Shown one piece after another: positions 11,065 through 21,279 of a DNA stretch of 38,143 nt. The stretch comes from Myxococcales bacterium (GTDB taxonomy: Bacteria; Myxococcota_A; Polyangia; Polyangiales; Houyiibacteriaceae). The notes under the pieces were generated by a model. That model saw nothing but the letters and a program-made list of their open reading frames with translations. It did no database searches and was not told the origin of the DNA. Made by a program: the position numbers and the translations under genes. The DNA is taken from NCBI GenBank assembly GCA_019637115.1, contig JAHBWH010000068.1, positions 1 through 38,143 on the forward strand. The letters are read 5' to 3'. Positions within the stretch are counted from its first letter, which is position 1, and every line of letters starts with the position of its first letter.

Positions 11065-11721
11065 TCAGGGGCGGGGGGCCGGTTCCATCGTGGGCGGTGG
11101 CGGCATGTCGGTGCCTCCACCCGTACCCGCCCCGCTGCTCGTGCCCGTGCTCGAGGAGCCCTCGTTCGAGGCGTTGCCTTCCGCGCTCGGCTGCGGGTGC
11201 GGCGTCCCCCCGACGGGGTTCGTCAGGCGTTGACTGAGGTCCCAACGGGGAGCGAAATCGGCGTCCGCGAAGGGGCGGCTCGGCGTCGGGTGCGGGTCCC
11301 CCGCGACGGCTGTGCCGTCGAAGTCCACCTCGGCCGAGTAGGGCTCGAGCTCCTGGAGGGCGGCGACGTAGCTGTGCCAAAGCACGTCGAGGTCGAGCGA
11401 CCCCGCAACGACCAGCTCACTCTCGACCGCTGAGTAGCTGTCGACGCAGATGACGCAGTCGGCCTCGCCGAGGGCGACCACCAGCTCCGGGGCTCCAGCC
11501 GCGATCCCCCAGGCCTCGATTTGGCCCAGCCGACCCTCGCAGCCCGCGGTGGCGCCTTGCCACGCCGAGACCGGGATGGTCGGGAGGGGCTCGGCGTGTG
11601 CGACGTAGGAGGACGCCGCGTTGACCGCATCCGTCTCCCCCGCGCAAGCCACGAGGAGGGTGAGGCACGCAGCGGAAACGCGAAGGATTCCAGCGCTGTT
11701 GATGAATCTGGGTTGCATCAT
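11065..11721 (-). CDS. Small predicted lipoprotein of unknown function
   Basis: The 218-residue product begins with a lipoprotein signal: a hydrophobic stretch ending LTLLVACAG with the acceptor Cys at residue 26. The mature part has several Cys residues ([29 protein letters not shown]). The last ~50 residues are a low-complexity Gly/Ser/Thr/Pro/Asn tail. No domain was recognised. The start codon overlaps the stop codon of the upstream sigma-54 activator gene in an ATGA arrangement, so the two are translationally coupled; a second ATG directly follows the first. The context suggests a surface or periplasmic protein tied to that regulator, for example as its target or sensor partner, but nothing in the sequence shows this. 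Confidence 0.75.
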   Translation of the reverse strand: MMQPRFINSAGILRVSAACLTLLVACAGETDAVNAASSYVAHAEPLPTIPVSAWQGATAGCEGRLGQIEAWGIAAGAPELVVALGEADCVICVDSYSAVESELVVAGSLDLDVLWHSYVAALQELEPYSAEVDFDGTAVAGDPHPTPSRPFADADFAPRWDLSQRLTNPVGGTPHPQPSAEGNASNEGSSSTGTSSGAGTGGGTDMPPPPTMEPAPRP

Positions 11722-14700
11722 CCCACCCTCGTCGAGTCCCCGAGCCCGTACTGTTTGACGAGCTGCGAGAGCCTCGGTCGCTTCATGCCGAGCAAATCAG
11801 CGGCCTTCGTAATGTTGCCAGAGGTTTCGGTCAACGCACGAGAAATACATTCCCGCTCGATCACCTTTTTCAGCTCGAAGAGGGACGCCTCGCCTTCGCG
11901 AACCCGGGCGTAGATCGCCTCCTCGAGGGAGGCGACGTCCAGGCGCTCGTTGTCGAGCACGGGGGCCGGGTTTTGCGGCAGCTCCGAGAACGTCGCGAAG
12001 TCGCTGAGCCGGAGGATGTCTCCCTCTGCAAAGAGCGTCGCGCTGCGGAGCACGTTCTGGAGCTCACGGACGTTTCCCGGCCAGCGGTGCCGCGCGAGCA
12101 TCGCCAGCACCTCGGGCGACGGGTGCTTGGCGGGCTCGCCGCGCTCCTCGGCGATCCGCCCGAGCAAGCTCCCGACGAGCTCCGGCAGGTCGTCGAGCCG
12201 CTCGCGGAGCGGCGAGACCTCGAGGGTGACACCCCGGAGGCGATAGTAGAGATCCTCTCGGAAGCTCCCCTCGGCGACCATCTCTTCCAGGTTTCGGTGC
12301 GTGGCCGCGATGATCCGCACGTCGACCTTGATCGGGCTGGTGCCCCCGACGCGCTCGAACTCGCGCTCCTGCAACACACGGAGCAGCGCGACCTGCATCT
12401 TCGGCGAGATGTCTCCGATCTCGTCGAGGAAGAGCGTGCCCCCATCGGCGAGCTCGAACCGGCCCTTCTTGCGCGCCGTCGCCCCCGTGAACGCGCCTCG
12501 TTCGTGGCCGAAGAGCTCGCTCATCAGCAACGTCTCGACGAGCGCGGCGCAGTTCACCTTCACGAGCGGCCGCTCTCGGCGCGACGAGCCCTGGTGCAGC
12601 GCCTCCGCGACCAGCTCCTTGCCCGTGCCGCTCTCGCCGCGGACGAGCACGGTGGCGTCGCTCGGCGCGACCTTGTCGAGCACCTCGAGGAGCTGGGTGG
12701 TGCGCGAAGAGGAGCCGACGATGTCGGGGTACCGACGATCGAGCTCGGCGCTTCGGCGGCGCGCCGGCGGCGGCGCCGACGAGCTCCGCGCGCGTCCGAA
12801 ACGAGCGCGTGCGAGCTGGTCCTCGGCCGCCTCGAGCCGCTGCCGCATCGGCCGGGTGCTCCACCCGACGCGGGAGAGGTCCGGGACCTTCGCCTCGAGG
12901 CTCGCCTCGATCTGCCGGGCTTCCACCAGCGCCTTCTGGCCGGCCACCAGCTGTCCGGCGTCGAGCTGAGCGCGCGCGAGGACGACCAAGCCCTCGAGGT
13001 GCAGCTCCGGGTCGCCCGTGTCTCGGATGACGCGCTCAGCGCGCGACGCGAGCTCGAGCACGTCGTCGCGCCCTTCAGCGCGGGCGAGCTCGGCCTCGAG
13101 CAACGCGAGCTCGGCCGCCGCGGGAGGCGTGTCGAGCTCTGGCGCGCCCTCGAGCAAGGCGCGCGCCCGATCGATCGCGCCCTCGTCCAAGGCGACGCGG
13201 ATGAGGGCGAGTCGCGGGAGGATGCCCTTGACCGCGCCGAGCCGATCGTACGTCTCGAGCGCGCTCTCGAGGTAGCCGCGCGCGAGCCCGAGGCGCCCCT
13301 CCGCGAGCTCGATGCGTCCGCGGAGCAGCACGATCTCGGCGAGGAAATAATCGGGCAGGGTCGCGCCGCCCATGTGCTGTGCGAACTCCGCCAGCGAGCG
13401 CGCCCGCGCGAAGTCGCCGATCGAGTGGTAGAGCTCACCCATGTTGATGCCGATGCGGGCGAGCATCGTGCGGTTGCCGAGGCGCTTGAGGAGCGCCACG
13501 CCGCGCTCGTAGTGGTCGAGCGCGACCGCGAAGTCGCGGCGGAGGTGCGCGAGGACCGCGAGGTTCTCAGTGGCGATCGCGCGCTCTCGCGAGTCGTTGA
13601 CGTCGGCCGCGATCGCCAGCGAGCGCGTGAAGCAGCGCTCCGCATCACCGAGCCGGTGCTGACGCAGCCGCGCGACGCCGAGGTTCGTGAGCGCCTGCGC
13701 CTCGAGGTTGCCGAGGCTGGCCTCGTGCGCGCGCGCCTGGTTGCGCTCGAAGAGCTCCGCGGCCGCGGCGGCCTCCTTCCGCGCGAGCGCGACCTTGCCG
13801 AGCGTGTTGCGCGCTTGGACCTCGAGCGCCGGGCTCGGATGGCTCGTCAGCGCGGTCTCGGCCCAGCGCCCGGCTTCGTCGTACGCGCCGCGCTGGTACT
13901 CGAGCTCGGCCAGCGCGGCCTCGACGGCGACGCGGGTCTCGTCGGCCGACGCGAGGCCGTGCGCGACGCGGAGCTCGCGCGCGGCCTCGTCGAGCCGCCC
14001 AGCGAGCGTCAGGAGCCGCCCGACCTGGTGCGCGGCCTCGGCGTCGTCCGGTCGCGCCATGCGCACGTGCTCCGCGTGATCACGGCCGCGCGCGTAGTCT
14101 CCGACGACGCGGTAGAGCTCGGCGAGCGCCTCGTGCAGCGCGACCGCGTCCTCGGGCGACGGCCCCTCCGCGAGCACTCGCTCGAGCAGCGCGGCGCCTT
14201 CGGAGTGGGCGTGCCGGGCCGCGAGCGTGCGCGCGTCGGCGAGCGCGAGCGGCACCGCCATCGCGAGATCGCCCGCTGCGAGGGCGTGGTGGGCCGCTTG
14301 GTCGCCGCCGCCGCGGGTCGCGAGGAAGTGCGCGCACCGACGATGGAGATCGCGACGGCGCGCGGGATCGAGGGCGGCATACACGAGCGCGCGCTGCGTC
14401 TCGCGCGCGAAGGTGAAGAGGAGGCGGCCGTCGAGGACCGTACGTTGGATCAGCTCGTGGTCGGCGAAGACCTGCCGCTCGGCCGGCGAGACCGCCAGCT
14501 CGACGAGGCCGCGGAGGGCGTCGAGGTCGGTCGGCTGCGCGAGGACGCTCAACCCTTCGACGAGGGCGCGGGTCCCTGCCGGCATGGCCCCGAGCACCCG
14601 CGCGGTCGCGTCTTCCGGGGGGAGGGGGTCGGCCTGGAGCAAGAGGTCGATGCGCTCCGGGATGCCATTCGTGCGGTCCAGCACGCGACGCACCGCGTCC

Positions 14701-15428
14701 TCGCTCTGGAGGTACGCGCGCACGCCCGCGGCGTCGAGCGGGGCGAGGCTCAGGCGGGTGGTCGACGCGCCCTCCCGCAAGGCGTGGACGTCGTCACGCG
14801 CGCAGCCTTCGGCGACGGTCGCGACGAAGAGGGCGCGCAGCGTGCGCTCGACGCCGACGCCGTCGTTCCACGGGCCGGCGCCGTCGAAGACGTAGCGGAG
14901 GAGCTGGAGGGTCGCGGCGTCGGCGCGCTCGAGATCGTGGAGCACGACGAGCGGCGGCCTGACCCTGGCGACGTCCCGCAAGAGCCCACGCACGGCGTCG
15001 AAGAAGCGGAGGCGACGTTCGCGCGCGTCGCGCGTGCCGCCCGCGGGGGCGTCGTCCAGGGCGTGCTGATGCCAGAAGCGGTGGCAGCCGTCGCTGCAGC
15101 CCAGGTCGCGCAGCTCGATGGAGGGCTCCATCGACATGTCGGCGAGGAAGCGGAGCGCGCGGTCGACGATGGTCGCGAAGGGCCCGAAGGCGCGGCCCGG
15201 GTCACACCGGCCCTCGAGGACGACCCCACCGTCGAGGCGCGTGCGCCGCGCGAGCTCGTGGAGCAGGCGGGTCTTGCCGCTGCCGGGCGAGCCCTCGACG
15301 AGCACCAAGCGCTCGCCGTGCTCGGGCGCCTCGCCATGCAGTCGGGTGAGCTGCTCGAGCTCGCGCTCGCGGCCCACACACAGCGGTGCCGGGGTCCCGG
15401 TCGGTCGAACGCTGTTGCTCGTCGCCAT
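11718..15428 (-). CDS. Sigma-54-dependent activator with N-terminal P-loop ATPase and TPR array
   Basis: This very large (1236-residue) enhancer-binding protein has three parts. Residues ~20-300 form an AAA_16/MalT-like NTPase with Walker A GSPGSGKT at 46-53. Residues ~370-880 are TPR-type helix pairs (for example [20 protein letters not shown] and [18 protein letters not shown]). Residues ~905-1140 are a sigma-54 AAA+ domain with Walker A GESGTGKE (~931), an intact GAFTGA loop (~978) that contacts sigma-54, Walker [12 protein letters not shown], and [15 protein letters not shown] Fis-type helix-turn-helix follows ([26 protein letters not shown]). The N-terminal ATPase-TPR part resembles STAND-type signalling modules that sense a ligand or partner. 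A GTG two codons earlier (15434) is an alternative start. A lipoprotein gene overlaps its 3' end by four bases. The sigma-54 role is secure; the target genes are unknown. Confidence 0.92.
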   Translation of the reverse strand: MATSNSVRPTGTPAPLCVGRERELEQLTRLHGEAPEHGERLVLVEGSPGSGKTRLLHELARRTRLDGGVVLEGRCDPGRAFGPFATIVDRALRFLADMSMEPSIELRDLGCSDGCHRFWHQHALDDAPAGGTRDARERRLRFFDAVRGLLRDVARVRPPLVVLHDLERADAATLQLLRYVFDGAGPWNDGVGVERTLRALFVATVAEGCARDDVHALREGASTTRLSLAPLDAAGVRAYLQSEDAVRRVLDRTNGIPERIDLLLQADPLPPEDATARVLGAMPAGTRALVEGLSVLAQPTDLDALRGLVELAVSPAERQVFADHELIQRTVLDGRLLFTFARETQRALVYAALDPARRRDLHRRCAHFLATRGGGDQAAHHALAAGDLAMAVPLALADARTLAARHAHSEGAALLERVLAEGPSPEDAVALHEALAELYRVVGDYARGRDHAEHVRMARPDDAEAAHQVGRLLTLAGRLDEAARELRVAHGLASADETRVAVEAALAELEYQRGAYDEAGRWAETALTSHPSPALEVQARNTLGKVALARKEAAAAAELFERNQARAHEASLGNLEAQALTNLGVARLRQHRLGDAERCFTRSLAIAADVNDSRERAIATENLAVLAHLRRDFAVALDHYERGVALLKRLGNRTMLARIGINMGELYHSIGDFARARSLAEFAQHMGGATLPDYFLAEIVLLRGRIELAEGRLGLARGYLESALETYDRLGAVKGILPRLALIRVALDEGAIDRARALLEGAPELDTPPAAAELALLEAELARAEGRDDVLELASRAERVIRDTGDPELHLEGLVVLARAQLDAGQLVAGQKALVEARQIEASLEAKVPDLSRVGWSTRPMRQRLEAAEDQLARARFGRARSSSAPPPARRRSAELDRRYPDIVGSSSRTTQLLEVLDKVAPSDATVLVRGESGTGKELVAEALHQGSSRRERPLVKVNCAALVETLLMSELFGHERGAFTGATARKKGRFELADGGTLFLDEIGDISPKMQVALLRVLQEREFERVGGTSPIKVDVRIIAATHRNLEEMVAEGSFREDLYYRLRGVTLEVSPLRERLDDLPELVGSLLGRIAEERGEPAKHPSPEVLAMLARHRWPGNVRELQNVLRSATLFAEGDILRLSDFATFSELPQNPAPVLDNERLDVASLEEAIYARVREGEASLFELKKVIERECISRALTETSGNITKAADLLGMKRPRLSQLVKQYGLGDSTRVG

Positions 15429-15463
15429 CGTCACCTATCCAGCCACACCCCAGCCGACCGCGA

Positions 15464-15492
15464 AGGATACGCGGAAGGGGGCAAATCTTCAA
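15464..15492 (-). promoter_or_regulatory. Candidate housekeeping promoter of the ATPase-TPR activator
   Basis: On the minus strand TTGAAG (15492-15487) and TATCCT (15469-15464) are 17 bases apart, a good -35/-10 pair, about 35 bases before the start codon. It implies the activator gene is transcribed by the main sigma factor and is limited at the protein level. Confidence 0.5.
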
Positions 15493-15510
15493 GGCGGCGC
15501 GGCGAGGCGA

Positions 15511-15624
15511 TGTCCGTGCCCGTCTGTGCTCGTGCCGGTCTGTCCGCGTCCGTGCCCGCGTCAGCGCCCGCGTCAGCGCCCGCGTCCGTGCCCGCGCCCG
15601 CGTCAGCGCCCGTACCCGTTCCCA
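15511..15624. repeat. Hexamer array D (GTCCGT/GCCCGC/GTCAGC)
   Basis: Degenerate 6- and 12-base units, including CGTCAGCGCCCG several times, occupy the space between the FHA activator stop codon (15666) and the promoter of the ATPase-TPR activator. It belongs to the same hexamer family as arrays A, C and E but with more GCCCGN units. Confidence 0.8.
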
Positions 15625-15665
15625 CACGCCCAAACGAGCGCGAGCGATCGGCGCGACCGAGCCCG

Positions 15666-17069
15666 TCAGCGCTCTCGGAACTCGTCGATGTCGATCGCGT
15701 AGCGCTTCATCCAGCGGTGTATCTGCATCCGCTCCTTGCCGAGCTCCCGCGCGACGGCCGCAATGTTGCCTGCGTGCCTCGCCAAGAGGGTGCGAAGCTC
15801 ACGTTCGTCGGGGGCGTCTCGGGCGACGGGGCGCGCCGCAGGGGGAGCCGAGGGGCGACTCGCCACGTCGCCATGACCCGTCAACGCGCCCTGCACGGGC
15901 GTGGGAAGGTGCACGAGATCGAGCTCGCGGCCCTCCGAGAGCGCGAGGGAGAGCTTCACGGCGCTCTCGAGCTCGCGGACGTTATAGGGCCACTCGTAGT
16001 GGGCCAGCGCGAGGAAGTACGGGAACGTCACGCCCACCGAGGCGTGCCCGGCCTGGCGGAGAAAGTGCCGCACCAGCACGTGAAGGTCCTCGCGGCGCTC
16101 ACGCAGGGGCGGGAGCGCCGCGACGAACTCGCGGAGGCGCGCGAGCAGATCGCCTCGGAAGCGGCCCTCGGCCACGAACCCGTCGAGGTCGCGGTGGGTC
16201 GCGCAGACGACCCGCACGTCCACGGCCTGCGGGGCGGTCGCGCCCAGCGGCAGGACCTCCTTCTGCTGGAGCACGCGAAGCAGCTTCGCCTGCGCGTCGA
16301 GCGGCATGTCACCGATCTCGTCGAGGAAGAGGGTCCCACCGTGCGCCGCGCGCACGAGGCCGACCTTGTCGGTGGTCGCGCCCGTGAAGGCCCCCTTGCG
16401 GTAGCCGAAGAGCTCGCTCTCGAGCAGGCTCGCGGGCAACGCGGCGCAGTTGATGGCCTGGAATGGCCCCTTGCGACCGCTGAGGCGGTGGACCTCGCGC
16501 GCGACGAGCTCCTTGCCGGTCCCGGACTCTCCGGTCACGACGACCGCGAGCGGCGTCGAGGCGACCTTCACCAGCCGGTCGAGGAGCGCGTCGGTCTGGC
16601 AACCTCCGACGAGCGGGCTGTCTCGGACGTCATGCCGAACGGGGCGCGCGGCCTCGACGATCGTGCCGTCCAGGCGGTACGCGCCATAGCGGAAGACCCC
16701 CGAAGCGGCGTGCCGGAAGAGGCTGTCGCCCACACGAACGACGTCGTGGGCCTCGAGCCGGTGCTCGGTGACACGGCGCCCGTTCACCACGGTGCCGTTC
16801 GTGCTGCCGAGGTCGACGATCCAGTGGCTTCCGTCGCGATGCTCGACGCGCGCGTGATAGCGACTCACGGCCGCCTCGGGGATGGAGAGCGAATTGTCCG
16901 CCTCGCGCCCCAGCGTGGTCACGTCGCCCGAGAAGGGCAGCGCGGACGGGAGGTCGCTATGGAGCCGCGAGTAGACGAGCACGAGGCCTGGCGTCGGGTC
17001 CTCCGCCGCGTGCAGGCGCGGGAGGGCCTCGACGGAAGCGGTCGTCCAGCCGTGCCTCGCTTCGCTCAT
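15666..17069 (-). CDS. Sigma-54-dependent activator with N-terminal FHA domain
   Basis: This 467-residue regulator couples phosphothreonine recognition to sigma-54 transcription. The FHA domain spans about residues 28-120, with the signature [22 protein letters not shown] and [15 protein letters not shown]. The AAA+ domain follows: Walker A GESGTGKE (180-187), GAFTGA (226-231), Walker [12 protein letters not shown] (~245-255), and [12 protein letters not shown]. The C terminus carries a Fis-type helix-turn-helix ([26 protein letters not shown]). FHA domains bind phosphothreonine, so a Ser/Thr kinase is a plausible input, as described for FHA-type enhancer-binding proteins in Myxococcus xanthus. 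The frame is open 60 codons upstream, but similarity begins after MSEARHGW, and GAGG lies just before that ATG. The next gene downstream is the ATPase-TPR activator, after array D. Confidence 0.93.
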   Translation of the reverse strand: MSEARHGWTTASVEALPRLHAAEDPTPGLVLVYSRLHSDLPSALPFSGDVTTLGREADNSLSIPEAAVSRYHARVEHRDGSHWIVDLGSTNGTVVNGRRVTEHRLEAHDVVRVGDSLFRHAASGVFRYGAYRLDGTIVEAARPVRHDVRDSPLVGGCQTDALLDRLVKVASTPLAVVVTGESGTGKELVAREVHRLSGRKGPFQAINCAALPASLLESELFGYRKGAFTGATTDKVGLVRAAHGGTLFLDEIGDMPLDAQAKLLRVLQQKEVLPLGATAPQAVDVRVVCATHRDLDGFVAEGRFRGDLLARLREFVAALPPLRERREDLHVLVRHFLRQAGHASVGVTFPYFLALAHYEWPYNVRELESAVKLSLALSEGRELDLVHLPTPVQGALTGHGDVASRPSAPPAARPVARDAPDERELRTLLARHAGNIAAVARELGKERMQIHRWMKRYAIDIDEFRER

Positions 17070-17079
17070 CGGAGCCTCG

Positions 17080-17085
17080 ACGATA
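17080..17085 (-). promoter_or_regulatory. Candidate extended -10 of the FHA activator gene
   Basis: The minus strand reads TGGTATCGT, an extended -10-like sequence, ten bases before the ATG at 17069. Transcription would start about three bases before the ATG, so the GAGG seen there could hardly act as a ribosome-binding site. No clear -35 is present. Confidence 0.35.
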
Positions 17086-17170
17086 CCAGTTTTTCCAATC
17101 CGCGCCCGGACGCCAGCGGGGTGGTCGCGGCGACGCGAGGCCGCGCGTCTCGCGAGGGCATCACCAGGTC

Positions 17171-18217
17171 TCAGCCCGTCGCCTCTTGCAGAGCCTCGAG
17201 CCCGAGCGCTTCGAAGAGCTGGCGGCTGTCGAAGGGCTTTCGAAGCCACCGGTCCGGCGCGCTCTCGCCATCGACCTGGGGCATCTGCGGCAGCCCCGAC
17301 ATCGCGACCACGGTCCTCGCGCTCTTCCGCTCGCGCAGCCAGCGGACCACCTCGAGACCCGAGCCGTCGCCGAGCGTGAGATCGACGAGGGCGACGTCGT
17401 AGCGCTGCTCGAGCGACATCGCCTCCTCGGCCGTGCGAGCGGCGTCCACCGCGAGGCCGCGGAGCCGGAGCGTCGTCACCAGCAGATCGCGTACCCCGTC
17501 ATCGTCCTCGACGATGAGGATCCGCTGCGCGACGACGGCGCGCGGGAGAAACCCGGACGACTTCCGCTCGAAGGGCTCGGACGCGTTGTCGAGCGCGATG
17601 CGGAACCGCGTCCCCTCGCCGAGGGTCGAGTCGAGCGACAGCAACCCGCCGGCGTCTGCGACGAGCTGGCGCACGGCCGTCAGGCCGATCCCGTGTCCGT
17701 TCGGACGCTCGCTGTAGCCCGCGCCGAAGATGCGCTGCTGCGTCGCCTCGCTCATGCCCGGCCCGTCGTCCTCGATCAGGAGGGTCGTCTGGGCCCCCTT
17801 CTCGATCGTCAGCACCACGCTGCCGCCCTTCTCGAATGCCTGAATCGCGTTCAGGACCAGGTTCCAGGCGACGCGGAGGGTGGGGGTGTGGCGCGCGCTG
17901 ACCCACGCGGACTCGGGGGCGTCGAGCGAGAGCCGAACGTCGCGCTCTCGCGCTTCGGGGCCCAACAAGCGCAGGAGGTCGCGGCAGATCGCGGTGAGGT
18001 CCGAGACCGCGGGCTCGTCGGTGTGGTCGCCGAGCGCGAGCCGCGCCGTGCGATGCGCGGCGCTCGCGGCGGCCTCGATGGCCTCGATGGCCTCTTGGGT
18101 TGGTACCTCTCCCGTCCGCGCGAGGCGCGCCCACCCCAAAACCGTGCTCAAGGCGTTGGCGATGTCGTGCGTCGCCGCCGTCGAGAGCTCCGTGGGGTCG
18201 TGCTTGTGCGTCTTCAT
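17171..18217 (-). CDS. Hybrid histidine kinase with C-terminal receiver domain
   Basis: The 348-residue protein is cytoplasmic, with no membrane segment or sensor domain. The H-box is [17 protein letters not shown] with the phospho-accepting His at residue 17. The ATPase domain shows the N-box [10 protein letters not shown] (Asn123), the G1 box DDGPGM (150-155) and the G2 box GHGIGL (174-179). The receiver domain starts at [12 protein letters not shown], with the acceptor Asp279 in [14 protein letters not shown] and Lys327 in LRKPFD. Because the His lies so near the N terminus, input must come from a partner protein. The receiver lacks an output domain, so the signal is likely passed to another protein or feeds back. 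It lies 101 bases upstream of the FHA activator in the same direction and may be co-transcribed with it. Confidence 0.93.
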   Translation of the reverse strand: MKTHKHDPTELSTAATHDIANALSTVLGWARLARTGEVPTQEAIEAIEAAASAAHRTARLALGDHTDEPAVSDLTAICRDLLRLLGPEARERDVRLSLDAPESAWVSARHTPTLRVAWNLVLNAIQAFEKGGSVVLTIEKGAQTTLLIEDDGPGMSEATQQRIFGAGYSERPNGHGIGLTAVRQLVADAGGLLSLDSTLGEGTRFRIALDNASEPFERKSSGFLPRAVVAQRILIVEDDDGVRDLLVTTLRLRGLAVDAARTAEEAMSLEQRYDVALVDLTLGDGSGLEVVRWLRERKSARTVVAMSGLPQMPQVDGESAPDRWLRKPFDSRQLFEALGLEALQEATG

Positions 18218-18239
18218 GGGAAAGATGCGTTGATGATGA

Positions 18240-18269
18240 AATCTAGCCGGTCGTCTGCGCTTCGGTCAA
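18240..18269 (-). promoter_or_regulatory. Candidate promoter of the histidine kinase gene
   Basis: The minus strand holds TTGACC (18269-18264) and TAGATT (18245-18240) with an 18-base spacer, a reasonable housekeeping promoter. The start codon at 18217 lies about 22 bases past the -10, leaving a short leader without a clear ribosome-binding site. Confidence 0.5.
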
Positions 18270-18475
18270 TGCCAGGCCTCTTCGAGACGCGAAAAGGCGT
18301 CACCATGGTGAGGGGGCGCGGAACGATGTTCGGTTTTTTTTGAGCCCACCGGAAAGAGAATCGGATTCGCGCTGGAGGCGTAACCCCCACGTGTGCGTAA
18401 TCACAGAGGGCGCGGGTGAGCCGCTTTCGCGCCGCCGTACGTTCGTTGCACGCTTGCCCCTTGGAGTCCTTCTCG

Positions 18476-19573
18476 ATGCGCCAGTCTCTCGTCGCCGCCT
18501 CGCTTGCTTTCCTGATCCTCGGTTGCGCCTCCGGCACCGGGGGGCGTCCCGACGGCGGCAACCCCCCCCCGATGGGCGACACGGGGGTCGACGCCCCGAT
18601 GCCCCCGCCCGACTCTGGTACCTGCCCGATGACCTGCGCGCCAGGCGAGCAGTGCATCGGCGGCGAGTGCGTCCGGCTCGAGTGCGATCCCGACACCGCG
18701 TGCCCCATCGGCCAGAGCTGCTGCGACGGGCGGTGCGCCTCGCTACCGGTGGATCCGATGAACTGCGGCGCGTGTGGTCGCGCGTGTGGTGCTCGCGGCT
18801 TCCAATGTCTCTCCGGTCAGTGCCGGTGTGGCGAGGCGCCCGCTTGCGATGAGGGCACGACCTGCTGTGAAGCCGGGTGCGTCGACACACAGACCGACGC
18901 AGGAAACTGCGGGGTTTGTGGAAGGGTGTGCCCAGGAGGGCAAGCATGCGTCGGTGGAACGTGTGTGATCCCACCGTGCGAGCCCGCTTGTGCGGAGGGG
19001 GAGACGTGCGATGCGACCACCCTCGCGTGTCGCTGTGGGGGTTCCGCGGCATGCGGCCCATCTCAGGCATGCTGCGCTGGCACGTGTATCGACGTCGCCG
19101 CCGACCGGAACAACTGTGGCACCTGTGGGAACGCGTGTGCGGCAACCGAAACATGCGCAAGCGGAGGGTGTACCGACGACGTCCCGTGCGACCCTGCCTG
19201 CGGGCTAGGCGAGAGCTGCGTCGGCGGAGGTTGTCGATGCGGTGCGGGGCCCGCGTGCGGCGAGGGGCGGCGTTGTTGCTCGGGCGAGTGCGTGGACATC
19301 TCGTCAAACGTCGGGCATTGCGGGGCTTGCGGTCGGACTTGCTCAGGTTCTCAGGCCTGCTGTTCGGGCTTGTGCGTCGACACCACCTCCAGCTTCGACC
19401 ACTGTGGGAGCTGTGGACGTCGATGTGATTCGGGCACGGCCGACGGGTGCTCTGGCGGGGTGTGCACATGCCGAGGCGCCGCGGAGTGCTTCCCGGCCGG
19501 GACGTGCAGCTGCATTCCGCCGCTGCCGCCCATCACGAGCGGCGGTTGCACGGGCATTTGTTTGGCGCTCTGA
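18476..19573 (+). CDS. Cys-rich Stig1-like lipoprotein
   Basis: The 365-residue product starts with a lipoprotein signal (LAFLILGCASG, acceptor Cys17), then an acidic Pro/Gly linker. The rest is a series of Cys-rich units of about 35 residues. A recurring pattern is CCxGxCVD, then D-x-x-N/H-CGxCGxxC, as in DTQTDAGNCGVCGRVC, DVAADRNNCGTCGNAC, DISSNVGHCGACGRTC and DTTSSFDHCGSCGRRC. This resembles the Stig1 family, which is frequent in myxobacterial proteomes, and predicts a disulphide-rich surface protein. The ATG has TTGGAG about nine bases upstream. Codon use is noticeably less GC3-biased than in the neighbouring housekeeping genes. The function is unknown; adhesion or an envelope role is a guess. 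Confidence 0.85.
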   Translation: MRQSLVAASLAFLILGCASGTGGRPDGGNPPPMGDTGVDAPMPPPDSGTCPMTCAPGEQCIGGECVRLECDPDTACPIGQSCCDGRCASLPVDPMNCGACGRACGARGFQCLSGQCRCGEAPACDEGTTCCEAGCVDTQTDAGNCGVCGRVCPGGQACVGGTCVIPPCEPACAEGETCDATTLACRCGGSAACGPSQACCAGTCIDVAADRNNCGTCGNACAATETCASGGCTDDVPCDPACGLGESCVGGGCRCGAGPACGEGRRCCSGECVDISSNVGHCGACGRTCSGSQACCSGLCVDTTSSFDHCGSCGRRCDSGTADGCSGGVCTCRGAAECFPAGTCSCIPPLPPITSGGCTGICLAL

Positions 19574-19687
19574 CCTCATCACGCGCGCAGGGATCTGCCC
19601 CAAGCGAAATGGCGCAACTCGCGATTCGCAAGGCCGAGTACGGTGCAGGCGCCCGTCGTTCGTGGCAGGTTCGCCTGGAGGTGGGTC

Positions 19688-21259
19688 ATGCGAGGTGAGG
19701 TTCTAGTTTCTCTCTTGGCCGCTGCCGTCGGTGGCTGCGGAGGTCTGCCAGCGAATCCGTGCGGAGAGCTCATCCGAGCAGGGGACCGATGCGTGTGTCC
19801 GGACCGCTCCGTGCCCCTCGACGATTGGTCCTGCCAACTCGAGGACGGCACGGTGATCACCGACCCGAACGCGCCAGACGGGTCGCGTCGTGACGCAGGC
19901 GGGCCTGAGACGTCTTCAGACGTTGGCCCCGTCGATGCTACGACCGAGTGCAGCGTCGTGACGTTGTTCGTCGATGATGACGGCGATGGCTTCGGCGACA
20001 GCACGCGTTCCGTGAGCGCGTGTGCCCCGCTCGACGGGCATGTCTTGGCTGGGGGCGACTGCGACGACACGAATCCCGCCATTCACCCTGGCGCGCGCGA
20101 AACCTGTGACGGAGTTGACCAAGACTGCGACGGTGCCATTGATGAAGGGCTCATTCGCGCGCTTGGTGAGCCAATCGAGGTCGCGCGAGGGCCGCGCCCG
20201 ACGGAGCTCGCTTCGGCCGTCGCCCTGCGTTCGGGGTTCGCTGTGGTGTGGCGAGATGAGGCCGAAGACGTCACGAGAGCGTCGTTCTTCGCACGTTCCG
20301 GCACGTCCATCGAGGCAAACGTTTTCGTTACTGGGCACGATGCCGGCTCGTTTCGGGCTGCCCGCTACGATCGCGGAGGTGTCGACCAAGTCGTCATCAT
20401 GTGGGTGGTGCGGCGCGGACTATGGAGCACGATGTGCTCGTCAGAGGGTGTTTGTACGGTAGCTCGCGGCGTCGCGGAGGTGGACCCCTCCGCATCCATC
20501 GAAGCTATGGTTCAGTTGCGCGGAAGCATCGTGATTCGACTCCGTGAGGCGAGCGGTGCACGACTCCTGTCGATCGACCCAGGGCGAGGGGGAGGCGTTC
20601 GTGGCGAGGTCCGGTTGCCGGCTGTCGAGGGGCAGCTCCGCGCGCTGGGAGGGCTCGCGACGGTAGCAGGACACGAGCCGTATGTGCTCGTGAGCCGCGT
20701 CGAGGGCCGCCTCGAGGGCGGATCCGTTCACGAGGTGACGGCCGCGCTCATGCGGGTCCGAGGTGAAGAACTAAGTTTCAATGAGGAACATGATTTGTCC
20801 CCTTGGGACGTTCGGGAGCGCTGCGTTGGGGATGGAGTCACCCACTGCTTCCCCGCCGTTCTTCCACTGGGTCAGGCAGACATCGACCAGCCCTCGTTGG
20901 TGATCTACGAGGCAATGCTGCGGTTCCGCACAGACGGCTCGAGTTCGGCCTCGCACTGCCTATTCGGGCCGACGCCCCGCTTGGACTCGGCGCCTACGCT
21001 CGAGACTGGGTGCATCGAGGGGGCCACCCGAATGGCGGTTGCTCCGCGAGGAAGCGTGGCCTTACAGGTCTCTGATTTCGAAGCGGAGTGGGGCGCGCGC
21101 GACATTCCACTCGGCGGAACCGCGACCGGAGGCGACTACGCCTCCGTTGGGGCGTTCGAATCGATCGAGTCCGTGTCGATGCTCGGGGCCCACGGAGTGG
21201 TAGTTGGTCCGATGGGGTCGACCTTGAGCGCCGTGCGACTTGGCTGCACACCGCCCTGA
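19688..21259 (+). CDS. Predicted lipoprotein with MopE-type Asp/Cys-rich segment
   Basis: The 523-residue product has a lipoprotein signal (LLAAAVGGCGG, Cys17) and an excellent ribosome-binding site (GGAGGTG, five bases before ATG). Residues ~85-150 hold the MopE-like motif: DDDGDGFGD, then GGDCDDTNPAIHPGARE, TCDGVDQDCDGAIDEG. Its acidic pattern suggests calcium or other metal binding, and it is common in myxobacterial secreted proteins. The remaining ~370 residues look like beta-rich repeats of an extracellular domain, with no recognised family. The stop codon TGA overlaps an ATG in the gatC frame (TGATG at 21257-21261), and the distance to the likely gatC start is 20 bases. The lipoprotein gene therefore probably leads into the gatCAB operon. 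Codon use is less GC-biased, like that of the preceding gene. Confidence 0.8.
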   Translation: MRGEVLVSLLAAAVGGCGGLPANPCGELIRAGDRCVCPDRSVPLDDWSCQLEDGTVITDPNAPDGSRRDAGGPETSSDVGPVDATTECSVVTLFVDDDGDGFGDSTRSVSACAPLDGHVLAGGDCDDTNPAIHPGARETCDGVDQDCDGAIDEGLIRALGEPIEVARGPRPTELASAVALRSGFAVVWRDEAEDVTRASFFARSGTSIEANVFVTGHDAGSFRAARYDRGGVDQVVIMWVVRRGLWSTMCSSEGVCTVARGVAEVDPSASIEAMVQLRGSIVIRLREASGARLLSIDPGRGGGVRGEVRLPAVEGQLRALGGLATVAGHEPYVLVSRVEGRLEGGSVHEVTAALMRVRGEELSFNEEHDLSPWDVRERCVGDGVTHCFPAVLPLGQADIDQPSLVIYEAMLRFRTDGSSSASHCLFGPTPRLDSAPTLETGCIEGATRMAVAPRGSVALQVSDFEAEWGARDIPLGGTATGGDYASVGAFESIESVSMLGAHGVVVGPMGSTLSAVRLGCTPP

Positions 21260-21279
21260 TGGGAGTCGAGGAAGTACAG

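Noticed and set aside
11973-17402. 1809-codon open frame on the plus strand across both sigma-54 activator genes
   Set aside because: It is the antisense shadow of two genes with complete domain motifs on the minus strand; its translation is Arg/Glu/Leu-rich and has no domain order. High GC makes such frames common.
18218-18475. Sigma-54 promoter upstream of the Stig1-like lipoprotein
   Set aside because: Sequences such as GTTGCACGCTTGC look similar at first, but the GG/GC spacing of the -24/-12 consensus is not met.
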